DNA of 64,000 nt, taken from NCBI RefSeq assembly GCF_963678975.1, contig NC_089273.1, positions 27,471,073 to 27,535,072 of the forward strand, given 5' to 3'. Origin of the DNA: Dysidea avara (Eukaryota; Porifera; Demospongiae; Dictyoceratida; Dysideidae). Positions 1 through 12,017 of the stretch are shown one piece after another (position 1 is the stretch's first letter; the number at the start of each line of letters is the position of its first letter). The position numbers were made by a program, and so were the translations under genes. The notes under the pieces are model-generated. The model saw nothing but the letters and a program-made list of their open reading frames with translations, was not told where the DNA came from and ran no database searches.

Positions 1-2050
1 CAACTTGCACACCTCGCATATGGCCGCATTATGATATCATTACTTTTTGTCGCAGTTAACTCTGCTTTACTTGGACGCGCACTTTTTTTACAGCTATAAG
101 CTGTTTTTGGATGGGATTTCAATACTTTTTGTTAGAATAAGCAATGCACTGTTGATAACAGTAGGTGAGTTTCCATGGTTTTGACAGAAACCCCAGATTA
201 CAGTGACAGAATATTAAAATGTAACTGTAATTTTAGTGGCCAGGGCCGCCCACATTGGGGTAACTGGGGGTATTTTGCCACCTACCACAGCCCGAAAGGG
301 GCCACTTGAACACCTGTTTAAAGAAAGATCGATATACTCTAATAGAGCAGTCAGGATCTAGACCCTTCCTTGCCCCTGGGCCACTCTTTAACTATTTTCC
401 CTGGGCCCTCTAATTTCTCTGGACGGCCGTGTTAGTGGCATGCAACTGCAGTCAACTAACACCCATTTTAACTAGTAAACCCTTAACAACACTTTGCCTT
501 TCATCTTGTACTGCATTGAAACGATCAAGATACTCTATTAGAGCAGTCACAAAACAGCTGTAACACAATAATCAATATTTAGCATAGTTACAACTTCTGC
601 TTAGCATCGAATTGTATAGTTTAAAATTACTAGCTACTTACACACTTTACCATATAAAAATATGGCACTTGTAGAAATTTGACTGTTCTATTAGAGTATC
701 TCGATCTACTTCAAGCATTGACTAATTCAAGTGAAGAAGCTACGCCCCTGCCAAGAGATCTTGTGAAATTAAATGAGAATAGTATAGAAAAGGCAAGTAT
801 GTACAGAGACAATAGAGGGGCGCGTAATTATGTCCTGTTGTAAATAAACGCCTTTAAAATTTATATTACTACTAAATAAATGAACCAGAATAGGCTTGTG
901 TGGCTGTTGTCTCCAAGGTTGTCTCATTACTTGTCTTTTCGTGTTGAAGGGATTTAGTCGCAATTGGTGAGTTTAACTGTACATGTATTTGTGTTGTAAA
1001 ACTTAATTTTAAAAAGGCGATTAGCACATGTCATGATAAATGTGTATTTGTCACATTAGAGTCTCTCACGAAGTCACGATTATTACGAGACATTGGACCA
1101 GGGTAAACAATTTACTTCTATATTTAGAGGTTGTAGCGTTTGTATATCTTAGTATCTTAATAAACAATCCCCCATGATCACTAATCACTAATAGTACAGT
1201 GAAAACTGGTCATTATTCAGGCCGTAGGGACAAAATTTTCTGACCTTGCCTTTTAAAGAGGTGGCTGCATTATGCGGCCTTAAAAAAGGTAAGAAGCATG
1301 CTGTTCTAACTGGCTATAGAGATGGATTTAGTGTATGACAGCGTATGAGACAGTGAGTGCTGGAAGCAAGGGGGCAGCCAATCTGTTAGAGCACCAAAAG
1401 CATTGCTTCAGACATAGGCAGTTGACTGTCAGCCCAAAGTGTAAAAAGTTTCACTATTGGTCCTTATAAGCTCCTGATGAAGAAAGTGATGAAGTCATTA
1501 TCCATAGGATATATTTTTCAGAGTATCCATTTCAGTTCTACAATATAGTAGCCAAGCATAAGATGAACATAACATAGCATTCCAGTGGTTTAGTGGTGAC
1601 CACAACACTGCCTGAGTTAAACTGGTGAGATTTGAGACTACCAGAAGCACTGGAATGTCTTCAACACATGAAATACCAAATATCTAATGCCTGGCTTTTA
1701 TCCACAGTGCATCTGTCTTGGTGGCCACTTGTACAGAAGGGAAACAGCTGCCACACAGTCTTGCGAGTGAAACAGCTAGTTGCCACACACCTTAATTATC
1801 AATTTGTAAAATCTTTAGCAAAATTGTGTGTGCGAGCAAGTGCGATGTGGCAGTGCCGTGTGTATGGTTGCTGCCTAGCAGTGACACATCACGAGTATTG
1901 AAGTCACAATGCGTTACTGTATCATTCATCTAAATACAATCTCTGAATGTGTCATTTTGTGTAGAGAGCAATCTTCCACAAGAAGTGACCTGCAGGTTTC
2001 AGTGTATATTGTTAACCATTAATATTGTTCACAATATTGTGAACTATATG
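1..2050. other. Unassigned non-coding stretch
   Basis: No convincing gene is seen. Short open frames (for example 1632-1901 and 1949-2137 on plus) have no recognisable domain and look like chance. The stretch holds three copies of the dispersed TCTATTAGAGTA motif (near 333-352, 528-548 and 681-706). A degenerate copy of a short TIR element may lie near 1195-1290, since it shares words with the element at 2051. Confidence 0.5.
681..706 (+). repeat. Dispersed GACTGTTCTATTAGAGTA motif (representative copy)
   Basis: This is one copy of an 18-20 base motif, consensus about GACTGYTCTATTAGAGTA, often followed by TCTCGATC. It is partly self-complementary around CTATTAG. Other copies lie near 333, 528, 23368, 23392, 23631, 23704, 24775, 24829, 28328, 28345, 32289, 32312, 32550, 32626, 34601, 34631, 38098, 38133, 45935, 46262, 46578, 57303 and 57476, in both orientations. 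Some sit in TE copies, others in otherwise featureless DNA. Function unknown. Confidence 0.75.
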
Positions 2051-2230
2051 TACAGTGAAACCTCACTTAGTGGCCACCTCTTTAATAAGACCACCTCATT
2101 ATATTGGCCACCTCAAGTAGGTCCCAAATATAGCTAAGCATTACTTATGACCTCATTAATAAGGCCACCTTGTTATTCAGGCCAAATTTTTTGGTCCCAC
2201 AGCCTGCCATATTAATGAGGTTTCATTGTA
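2051..2230. mobile_element. 180-bp MITE with TACARTGAAACCTCA ends
   Basis: The two ends are inverted repeats, TACAGTGAAACCTCA on the left and its near-perfect reverse complement on the right (14 of 15). The interior repeats the word GGCCACCT and encodes nothing. The CAGTGAAACCTC-type end flanked by TA is typical of the pogo/Tigger branch of Tc1-mariner, so this is probably a non-autonomous derivative; the family call is inference. Confidence 0.7.
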
Positions 2231-2682
2231 CTTATGTGAATTTTTATTTTTCGTAACTTTTCTTCAGGTTTACTGATGGGCACTATGAAGCATTGTTGAC
2301 TGGTACGTGTATAATGTGGTGACTTGAAATGCTAAAACAGTACGTAGCATGTCTTGTATGTACATGTAATGTGTTGTAATGTGTCCACACATCCACACAC
2401 ATCTTAGAAATAAATATAATTGTATTCTCTATAAATAGTCAGTTCCATTGTGCCACTGGGTCATAAGTTGGTTGAGTATGGATCATCCAGGGCACTTGAA
2501 TCACATTTTGTCCTGGCCAAGTGGATCTCATCCACTGACAGAATATATAGGATCAGATCACGTGTATAAATTACGGTGGAACTTGTTTATTGCCACCTTC
2601 ACTCATTCAGCAGGTAACAGTGTATAAATTCTCAACTGGAATTGGCTTTTTAAGAGTGGTTGTCTTTCTATACTAGTGGCCA
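2231..2682. other. Spacer between short MITE and piggyBac element
   Basis: No gene, RNA or repeat structure is recognised here. The sequence is AT-rich and ends at the TTAA target site of the adjacent piggyBac element. Confidence 0.4.
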
Positions 2683-3381
2683 TTAACCCTCTAACCGTCG
2701 GGTTTACCGCAAAAAATAGAGTGGTAAGAACACTCAGATTTTACAAGCCTACTAAAAGAAATACCACATAGCAACCATAGTTAAAGGCATTGCTTAACGG
2801 CTTGGGAATGCTACTGTACTTTGTTTGTTGTGTAAAAATACGTCTCGTTACGATGGCAAGTTGGTTTTTCAAAACTTTCGATTCGTCAAAGAAGCGGCCC
2901 CACTAAACAATACGGCAGCACCAAACTTACTTGTCGCCTGCATTCTTCGTATTATAAGAACTACAAAATCGTCCATAGAACTTCACGAATCCTTATCAGC
3001 TTCACAAAAATTCGTACCGAGTTGGCACCCATCTTTTTGTTTCCTCCTGGACGGCTTGTGCATGCGTTTGGGATCATGCGTTCTTACAATAAAACAATGG
3101 CGACGACACGCGGTCAGTTGCGCTTCTACAACAGAGGACTATTCTCAGTGAGTTTCAAGAAAATATGACAGAGAAAGTGTTTCTTTTATTCTAACATCTC
3201 GTTTGGACGGTGACATTCAGTGTGCTATTAGCAAAGGAGGGCAAATCATGTCAATACTCGTGTTAGAGCTTCATTATTCCTCTAAGAGTGTAACTACTAC
3301 CGCTACTATGCTAGAACAGTAAGGTATGGTTGGTATTTAACTCAACAAAAACTTGTATGCATAATTTACAAAATGTATAAT

Positions 3382-6195
3382 TCAAGTACTCAACCAATAT
3401 TTACTTTTTGTGTGGTACAAAGTAAAACAGTTTCTACTTTCATCTGTGCACAAATGAACATTACATTTACAACATTTTATTCTGCTTTCATGACGCATCT
3501 CCTTCCTTGTTAAGTTTCTTTTACTTCGTATTGTAGAGCAAACAATGCATTCCATTTTGTTCTCTGTGTGTACAGGCCAGTGCCCCAGCTCAACATTGAG
3601 TCTCTCAAGCTGCTGATAATCATCGGATCTCGGACGTCCTCCAGCCTTCTGTCGAGCCTCAGTAGTACCAATGAGCTGACTAGCAACTTTCAAATGGAAG
3701 GAAAGAAAGTCGAGTTTTTTACGACCCCTCTGGTTGCAGCTGTCAGGAAATTTGTTGCTATACAAGATGTAAGCATTCAGCAATGAACATTCCAACAGAT
3801 AAGCAAAACACCGTTTCCACCATTTTCGTGATCTGCGGCCCACATTGTAGTAACCTATCATCTGATCACCACGATCCACACCCTTCATGTATTGTTGGTA
3901 GTCATGGAGAAGTGGTGGACATCTGACAGCCTCCTGAGTTCCATCCTTATTTCTTCTCATTATTGTTGGTAAGTCTCCATTCATTGTTGCATTGTGCATT
4001 GTACTGATAAAATGTACAAATTTGCGGTCAAACCAGACTACAGCTAACAGAGGTCCGTTAGAACGATAATCATGGTAGCCTCTTTGTTTTTCCCTCTTTG
4101 ATTTCACCAGATCTTTAGGAAACCCTTTCCTGTTAGTATGGACAGTACCACAAGTGTTTATCCCTTTCTTGTAAAGGGCCTGAGCTAGCTGTGGACTGGT
4201 ATAGTAATTGTCCGTAAAAAGATGGAGTCCATCCTGTTCTAGTCCTTCCACCAAGTCCAATACTACCCTTGAACAAAGGCCAGTAGTAACATCAGACTCC
4301 ACCCCCTCCCAGTATATATTTGTATCCGATACACATATCCATTGGTTGCATCGCTTAGAACGAAAACCTTTATGCCCCATTTTGTTGGTTTTGCCTTCAT
4401 GTATTGCTTGAAAGAAAGTCTGCCCTTGAAAGGGATCATGGCTTCATCTATAGTGACGTGTTGATGTACTGTGTATTGAGCTTCAAACTGTGTTTTCAGT
4501 AGAGTTGCAAAACGTCTAATTTTGTAAAGTTTGTCATTACCAGGGTCTTGTGTATTGTCAGCAAGATGTAAAAATCGAAAGATTTGTTCAAATTTAGTTT
4601 TGCCTATTATACGTGAAATTCCAGGCGTCTTGATGTGCTCATTTGCCACCTGCCAGTACATTTCAAGTCTTGGCAACTTGATGATGCCCATCAATATCAG
4701 CACTCCTATGAATAGTTTCATCTCATCTGAAGTAATGTTGTTCCATGCTCTTGGGGTAGGTTTTGTAGATTGATTGTTATTTGCGTATTTGTTTGTTTCT
4801 GTCACAAGTAGATCCCAAACTTCATCTGTAAAAAATAACATAAAAAATTGTAAAGGTGTTGTGTCATCAGAAAAGCTTGTTGTTGGGCCAGGTATTTTTG
4901 TGTAACTGTAGCAGTAAGAAGTTGGTTCTTGTGTAACCCATGCTGTCTCATCCACAGGTTCTAAAGTTGGCAAATCTGGAATTGTCCTGTTAGATTGTCG
5001 TCTACGTGTACGTCTCAGAGTTGTACTATCATGTTCTGGGTCTGTACTTCGTCCACGTCCTCTTCCTCGTCCACGTCCTCTACCTCGTCCACGTCCTCTA
5101 CCTCGTCCACGTCCTCTACCTCGTCCACGTCCACTACCTCGTCCACGTCCTCTATCAGAATCACTTCCTCTACCACGACCTCTACCAGGAACACTTCCTT
5201 TGCCACGTCCGCGACCTCGTCCACGTCCTCTTCCACGTGCTGTTGTCAAGGTAGCCAAAGCAGTGTCATTATGATCAGGATCAGGTGATGCACTGGAAGA
5301 ACTTGTGTCTCCACTTGATGAAGGATCTGTATCAGTGTCAGTGCTATGTGATGTATCAGAGCTGCTCTCATCATCACTGGAAGAATTTGTTTCTGAGATA
5401 TCATCACATTCGCAGTGAGGTACCACATCATGCGTACGTGGTCGTTTACGACACCTTGAGTGAGTAGATGATTCACTGTTTGATAATTCCTCCCTCACCA
5501 TGGAAGTGTTTTCAGAATGAGGATGAGTTGTTGTACGTCGTGGCCGCTTTGCTAATGTTCTGTGTTCCTGCAAAGATAACAATTTGTATTTATTATGTGT
5601 GCTAGTATTTTACACATGTTACTTCATAATTATGATATCTATTTGTATTGATTTTCACTTATACAATAATTGGTTTCAGTTGAACTGTCATGTGTGATAT
5701 CAATTTATTTGCATTATTAGTCAATTTACAACTATGTAATACATGGTTTCTGTTGACTTTGCTGCAAGTTACATCAGTATTTGTATTTATAGTAGTCAGC
5801 TGGCTTACCACATTTGGTGTACAGTCACGTTCTTCCTCGCACATTCCCTCTTCATGAACTTCTGTGGGAACAACATTCTCAAGAAGTCGATCTTCAACAT
5901 TCTCGTCTTCATTATTCAAAGTGTTCGCTTCCAATGAGTGTTGATTCGAAGAGATGTCTACCCCCTCAGTCGTAGTTTCACCGAACAAAGTGGTGTCTTG
6001 TACTTCATCCTCTTCACTTCTCTCATCTCTTCGTGGTGCTATATCATTGTGTGTAAGGATAGTCTCCCCTACCAAAGCGTGGATATTTCCATCGTCTACA
6101 ACATCATCGTCGCTTTCCTCCTCACCAGAAAAGCCGAAATCTTCATAAAAAATTGCTTCAACAATATCACCCCATAATACTCGCGATAACGCCAT
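3382..6195 (-). pseudogene. piggyBac transposase (PGBD-like), two exons, one frameshift
   Basis: Exon 1 (6195-5809) starts at an ATG with G at -3 and +4, and encodes an acidic region rich in EEESDDD. A 241-base intron (5808-5568) has donor GTAAGC and acceptor CTTTGCAG, and joins two phase-0 ends in frame. Exon 2 opens with Ser/Asp-rich sequence, then about 60 residues dominated by Arg-Gly repeats, then the RNase H-like transposase core. The catalytic Asp triad is visible: TIDEAM (codon near 4448), FTDNYY (near 4212) and KGVDRGDQM (near 3876). A Cys/His-rich C-terminal zinc-binding region (CIVC, CCKC, HLC) follows. One frame change near 4305-4315, in a C/T-rich run, separates the first Asp from the other two. 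An ATG at 6372 in the exon 1 frame lies almost at the element tip and is less likely to be the start. Confidence 0.88.
5040..5240 (-). repeat. 18-bp coding minisatellite (Arg-Gly repeat)
   Basis: Units close to CCTCGTCCACGTCCTCTA repeat in tandem on plus. Read on minus inside the piggyBac transposase they encode alternating Arg and Gly. The 18-base unit keeps the frame, so length changes are tolerated by the protein. RG-rich tracts usually bind nucleic acids; that role here is inference. Confidence 0.85.
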
Positions 6196-6400
6196 TACGT
6201 ATCTTTCGAGCACAATGACAAATCTTTGCGCGAAGGACCCTTTTATCCTAGTTACCAAAGGGGCAGGGACGTCATCTTTTACGCAGTGCAGCGACGGCAT
6301 ATTACGTATATATTTGTGGAATGAAATTGAAAGATTTCTTTTAGATGAATGCATTATTAGAAAATCCGTCATATGGCGGTTGTGACGGTTAAAGGGTTAT

Positions 6401-9319
6401 ATAGGTTGTACTGATAGAGTGTACATACTAGAGATGCAACAATATCCTCCACTTAGTGTCATTTGATAGTGATGCAATAGAGACTATGTATTATTGCATT
6501 TAAATACTATACTATTATATTGCAACTCTAGCACGTATTTATAACAGGAATGTTTGTTAACTGTTTAGACATACTGGAGCCACACCCACTCATCTGGATT
6601 CTACAAATGGAGTCATACCAACTTGTTGTCATCATACTTACTCGTTACTCCCATTGTGGTTGGATGAATATACATGCCGTCATGTGAGACTTGCTACCAT
6701 GGCGGGCCACTGGAAAACATTTGCATAGCAGTTATATTACAGTAATTATTGTACAATTCTTATATACATTATTGTTGTGAAAAGTGCTTGGTATTCATGT
6801 GTCTCCTCTATATGCTGTAATTACATGTGTAATTTTGTGTGGGGTGCTATAAAATGCAATAATGCATGGTGACAATTGTATTAGGCGATTTTGCACACTT
6901 CCTTTTAAGCTAGCTACATGTGCTAATTACTCACAACTTGTGTCAACAACTGGTAACCACAGCTGTACTCTTGTGTCATTCTTTAAGCTGCGCCCTTAGA
7001 GGACAAATTATGTGGGGGCGACTAATTTCAAAACAAAGGATGGTATGCAGCACCATAGATTATATCTATGGACTATAATCTATGGCAGCACAATTCTTGG
7101 TGCCTATATGTACTGATTAACTACATAGAGCGCCAGTTCATCAATACCCAGTGACCGCAGTTGTGCTCTGCGTCATTCTTTAAATTCCGAGTAAATTCTT
7201 AGAGAGCAAATGACGTGGGGGCGACTAAATTCAAATTTCAAACTAGCCATTCACGAAAACAAATGTTTCAATCTGAACGAAACTTTTAGAACAGTTTAAA
7301 GACACATTGCCCTACTTGCCAAGCGAGTATTGCGGAAAACAACAATCTGGGATTTGTATTTGGCCTCTAGGTCGACTGAGGACGACCGAAACTTCGTTTG
7401 GTGCTGAAATCACGACTGTAGGGTAATCATGTATGGTGAAATCGATTATGTGAATCTTGAGGTGATTGAGTGAATACTGAAGCGATAACAGGGCGACCAA
7501 TGTTCGGAATGCACTAAGGAACGCAAGGCATACACCTGTGGTTGCGTCTAACCGCATGCGATAAAAAATAAAATATAAATATAAATGAAACTTCCCCTTT
7601 GATGTCGGCAATCTCGATCACGAAACAATCGGCATGGATTTGCTTCACTGCTTGTGTGGTAGTTACTAGTGACACGATTAGTTCAACTCCAGAGTTTCAG
7701 AGGGATAGCGTAAGTTACGGGTGGATTACAGGAAGGCCGAATTTGACAAGGTTCGTTCTTGTAAAATCCTCACGTAGTGGTCGCGTCATTTATTGTCTGT
7801 GGCGCTTTTCTGCTTTACTGGCCGCGCGACTCACTACAGTGAGTCTTGATTTATCTAGTCTGACCTGAAATGGAACACACATTCATTACATACCACCTAA
7901 GAATCCTAGGATTCCTTAAGTGTAACATTTCACATGCTTCACTTCAAACAAAATAAGCTAAATTTGTTGTCTAATTTCAAGTAATTGCCAGTCCAGCTGG
8001 TCCATGAAATTACAGTGGGATCACATGTATTTGTTACAGTGCGGGCTGCTCTGTGTTGGATTTACTCTAGAATTGAGATTTCAAGGTAGACTGCCAATGT
8101 ACCAACAGTGTTGTAGTATATTGAAGCGGAGGATAAATGAATACAGTAATGTTATATAGATTATTTATGTATGCAAACATTTTCATAATGAAATTGATAT
8201 CCCATTTTGATTTGTACCTCCACTTTGCAACATATTCAAGAACAACATGTTACCACTCTTTTAATCTCCAACCACTGTCATTAATTAACTAAGAACTCAC
8301 CAATCTTTGTTTGTTCCGTCTACAATTTTGCTTTGGAACAATAATTATCTAAAGGCTCTGATTCGTAAAGTATTTAAATCTGTAATTCACCTTATTGTAG
8401 TTGTACTAATTTTATTGATTTGTCTGTATGTTTTCTTCATTTTCCTTTGAAGTTGTACAGTATAGGTAAACAAAGATAAATCTAACCCATCTTATTCTAG
8501 GATTTCTAGTGACTAAGAATAATTTACTAGTAATTACTTGTATACAGGCTCAAATTGAGAAACTATAAATAAATTGAATTAATATTATACAATCAGTTTG
8601 CTTTTGGATATTTAATGTCTCCAACTGCAACAAAAATTTGATGAATCCATGCATCTCATCACTGGTCGTCTGAACATTCTGAAAGTGATACCTTACTCAA
8701 TCAACCATATATTCTGTTTATTAGACTGAATAAAGTCATGATCACCTAGCCTTTTCCTGTCAGCAATAACTTTCTAGTTAATTTCTCTGTGGATATTATG
8801 CTCTGAAACTGAAGGTCTTCTAAACTATCTTATCAAGATCAGCAGATACAACTGACATCCAATCGGCTACTGTATTGTAGTAACAAAACTTGCCTTGGTC
8901 ATGTAATAAATGAATTGAAGAGACCTGCTTGATATATCAGGTAGTAGAACAATCACTGCATGAGACAGCTTTTAATATTTTATTGTCACCCTATTCCATT
9001 TTCCTGGAGGCTCCACTGATAAAAATGCAATTTCAGCAATGATAGTGGCTAGCCAAGCTGCAAGTTTTGATTCAGAAAGCATTCCATTCTGTAAAATAGA
9101 CTCCATCCTGGATTCAACTTCCTACTCAGGCTGAGATATGTGGCATTTAGTCCACTACTCTGTTAATGAATCATTAATGTTCACGCAATATAGCCTCCTT
9201 GAGGTATCTGAATGTTTGCTCCCAACCCACTGCACAAAATTCCTTTAGATTCTGCTTAGACTGAATTAGTTCAGCTTGTCACCATACTTGTTACCTTTGT
9301 ACTAGTGTAGCTACATACT
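6401..9319. other. Unassigned stretch, no gene recognised
   Basis: AT-rich sequence with no supported gene. Open frames at 7312-7611 (minus) and 7599-7868 (plus) have no recognisable domain. A direct repeat of about 80 bases is noted separately at 6955-7235. Nothing else structured was seen between 7870 and 9319. Confidence 0.4.
6955..7235 (+). repeat. Pair of ~80-bp direct repeats
   Basis: The block at about 6955-7035 and the block at about 7148-7235 share words such as GTCATTCTTTAA and TGGGGGCGACTAA in the same order. The copies differ by substitutions and short indels. Between them is a small inverted word around 7060-7085 (ATAGATTATA / TATAATCTAT). Origin unknown. Confidence 0.65.
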
Positions 9320-9665
9320 GATTTATGTCGAATAGAAAGGCTGGGCCCTAGTCTGTACATTCTAAAAGCAAAAACAATTCACATACTAGTAAAAACAAGT
9401 CATGCATTAAGTTCCCTACTTGATACATAAGAAGATGAACACATTGAAACAGCTATTCCCACAATTAGGACTTCGTTACTAATGACAACCAACAAGAACC
9501 CACAATCGATCCTTAAATTCGTTTTACCTTTCTTAGGGTGCGTTTGATTACCTGCTGGAAGTGCCACCGATAACTTGTACAGCTATGGTAAGCTGCTAGC
9601 TTCAATTTGATAAAGCATTCCGTTCCGTAGTTTAGTCCATCATTCCGTGCCGTAGAATAGATCCC
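9320..9665 (+). repeat. Interspersed repeat, partner of 19505-19886
   Basis: This block matches the reverse complement of 19505-19886 over nearly its whole length, including GCATTAAGTTCCCTACTTGA and a run related to GGAACGG at its right end. The shared right edge ends in GATCTATTCT-type sequence on the opposite strand. Probably a non-autonomous TE; no coding frame seen. Confidence 0.7.
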
Positions 9666-9669
9666 ACTT

Positions 9670-10232
9670 GAAATACTTGCGCATTATTGAAAATTCCTTA
9701 GATTTTATTAACCCCTCTTTCTTAGTGAAGGAAAGGACTAACAATAAAACCCTGGATAACATCTTATTCGCCTGCTCAAGAGGAGTTGGAAAGGTTTGTT
9801 TCGTTGCAGTAGACACAACGATACCTAAGTTATGAGTGTTTGATTACGTCATTCCGAAGCGATCGTATACGATTGATTTTTCTTCATGAATTTCGCCTTT
9901 GTATGCAGTGAAGAAGGGTGAGTAAAGGAAACACTTATCCAACAATTGATTCTCCTGTTGATGGCGAACACGATTGTGAAAATGTTAGCTCCGTACCTCA
10001 ATCCGTTGGTAAGTTACAACCGTTTTTGTAAGCGCCTGTAATTTATTTTCTCTATACTTGCTGTACGTGTTGATTTTTCTGTTGCTACTTTGTAGGACTG
10101 TAACTCGCAAAGTTATTGGCATGTGAAGTTAAAACTGTTAGTGGGAACACTTGGCTAAGTAGATTATAAATATTTAATAAACAGGAATTTGAAAAATATG
10201 CGATTATGTCCTGTTATCGCAGATCCGGTCAT
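9670..10232 (+). repeat. Interspersed repeat related to the 12-13 kb element
   Basis: About 500 bases here match the reverse complement of 12240-12735, with shared words such as ATTTATTTTCTCTATAC and ATATTTAATAAACAGG. The right edge, CGCAGATCCGGTCA, resembles the terminal sequence of the element at 12018-13016. It is read as a second, shorter or 5'-trimmed member of that family. Confidence 0.65.
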
Positions 10233-10868
10233 GTGACCGTCTCAGCAAAAATCCTATTTGTTCGCACAAGTATGCGTATTGATAAAAACGAAATTTAAAA
10301 TAATTCGTAAAATTACGCATGCTACAAAAAACTATGCAAATTTTTATCAGGCCAGTACACAAAGAAGAAAGAGTTAAAACGATTAAAACTATATACCATC
10401 TTATTCGCCTGGCCATGGAGAGTTCGAATATCTTTGTTTCGTTTCTCTAGCTTCAACGGTATGCTTGTCACGTGAGTTTGTTTACTATGTTGTAAACGTA
10501 AACAAGGTTGTCATCGTTTCTTCCACCAAACCGCCGTCATATCCATATGCGCAAGTATCTACAGGGCTAACACTATACCTTGGCTGATGTGCTGATCCAT
10601 GGTGAACGTTTTAAGCCAAATTGCAACGTTGTAGGCTAATCCAAACGGAAGTTATGGCTGCGAATGTAAGCGCCTGCAGTTTATTTTCAGTGTAGTCGCT
10701 GTACAAATCGATTACCTTGCTCTTCCTGCTGTTTATCGCTATAATTCTAAAACTACACACTACAGAGGGTTAAACTGTGTGGTTCATTCCTTCGACAATG
10801 CTGATATTGCTGAGTGAATAAAAAAATTTAATTGAGCGTACAAGTCGGGTTTTTACTGAGACGGTCAC
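10233..10868. mobile_element. 636-bp TIR element (GTGACCGTCTCAG ends)
   Basis: The left end GTGACCGTCTCAG is mirrored exactly at 10856-10868, and similarity continues inward for about ten more bases (AAAAA then CC). The interior is related to the 9.7-kb and 12-kb repeats. No transposase is present. No clear target-site duplication was found, so the superfamily is left open. A truncated opposite-orientation copy lies at 61181-61744. Confidence 0.75.
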
Positions 10869-10954
10869 AAATGAAAAATGGCCTCTCGCCCGCATGAGTT
10901 TTGTTCAAATATTCCTGACGATACACTGTGAATCAACTTGGCCCTTCCTAAGCT

Positions 10955-11360
10955 TGGTATTACCTGCAAATAAAAACACATGACTTGAGATGGATTCATG
11001 CATATTATTAACATAAATAAGGACGAGAATAGGTCCTAGAATTGATTCTTGTGGAACACCACTCTTCACATCTTGCCAACACGATTTTACCCAATTAAAA
11101 CAACGCGCTGTCTCCTATTGTATAGAAATCCATCAATCCATATAAGATGGTTGCCTGTAATTCTATAATGTTCAATCTTTTACAATAAATTTATGTGGCT
11201 CACTATCAAAAGTTTTTTTGCAGATCCATGTAAATAACATCAACAGATACACCTTGAGCAAGTGATTTTGCTAAAATATCCTTAACATGAAGTAACTGAG
11301 GAGTGCACGAATGCCGCCATCACTTGCTCTCTCTCAACTACTCAATACCAGAATTCATGG
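10955..11360 (-). pseudogene. LINE reverse transcriptase fragment (CR1/Jockey-like)
   Basis: On minus, broken frames spell RT landmarks in order: SVDVIYMDLQKTFDS (motif with first catalytic Asp), then NRRQRVV, then SGVPQ.SILGPILVLIY (the GVPQGSxLGP motif). Frame changes and stops interrupt the series, so this is a dead fragment of the RT palm. There is no FADD motif before the fragment ends next to the 10,868 element boundary. Confidence 0.8.
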
Positions 11361-12017
11361 TGTATAACAGTATTAATGTCTAGAACATGTAACTATCAAC
11401 AGGTATTTGATGAGATTTGTTATTGGAAACCGTAAATAAAATAAATCACGCAACTTTTTTACGATTTCCAGCACAACATTATCGCGATTCACGTCGTATG
11501 GACAAAGATAAATAAGGTTTATTGGTACGTACAAAAATACATTGATATGTCATACAAGTTGAAATGTTAGTGGAGTAATTTCGTAATTATCGATTTATTG
11601 ATCCATATTTGCTGATAAAGATCCTAAGTTAACTGCTGTCCTACGCATTGTAAAGCTACCACATGGCATGATGTAATTGTGTATATCTCCTAGAAAAAAG
11701 AAGTTATGCGTGTAAAATTTTGTAGCAAGAGGGTTTAATAGTTGCTTTGTCAAATTTAATTTTAATAACCTCCGAAAATTTTAATTGAGTATATCCCGAC
11801 AAATTTTGCAAAGTTCCCAATTAATGATTTCACAAAATATGATCACTTATTGTATACTTTTAGAAAATGAAGATACAATTTGTATCGTAATGTTTATAAA
11901 ATCACAGAGGATGAGCCGAAACTCAGATTGTTTCTGCATTTGCTATATACCATAATTTCTAGTAGACAACAAATTGGGCAATGTTTACACTGAGTAGTTA
12001 ATTAACCAAGGTATATA
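11361..12017. other. Unassigned AT-rich stretch
   Basis: No gene or repeat recognised. It may include the far upstream part of the decayed LINE to its left, but no protein motif could be read. Confidence 0.35.

Larger units (their letters stand above)
2687..6396 (-). mobile_element. piggyBac-family DNA transposon, 3.7 kb, inactive
   Basis: The left end reads TTAA then CCCTCTAACCGTC; the right end is the reverse complement CCCTTTAACCGTC (12 of 13 matched). Insertion at TTAA and CCC-starting ends are family hallmarks. The left target copy (2683-2686) is TTAA, but the right one (6397-6400) is TTAT, so one site has mutated. The element carries a two-exon transposase gene on minus (3382-6195). 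About 680 bases between the left end and the transposase stop appear non-coding; the plus-strand open frame at 2825-3151 has no recognisable domain. The transposase frameshift implies this copy cannot move itself. Confidence 0.9.

Noticed and set aside
2825-3151. 108-codon plus frame inside the piggyBac element
   Set aside because: No domain was recognised and it lies in the untranslated end of the element; possible but unsupported.
5006-5288. Plus-strand Ser/Thr-rich and Val/Leu-rich frames
   Set aside because: They are antisense shadows of the Arg-Gly minisatellite in the piggyBac transposase.
10204-10416. Short minus frame similar to the plus frame at 61626-61823 (SMRNFTNYFKF / SMRNFTKYFNF)
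   Set aside because: Both lie in copies of the same TIR element; the shared peptide reflects nucleotide identity, and no start, domain or wider frame supports a gene.
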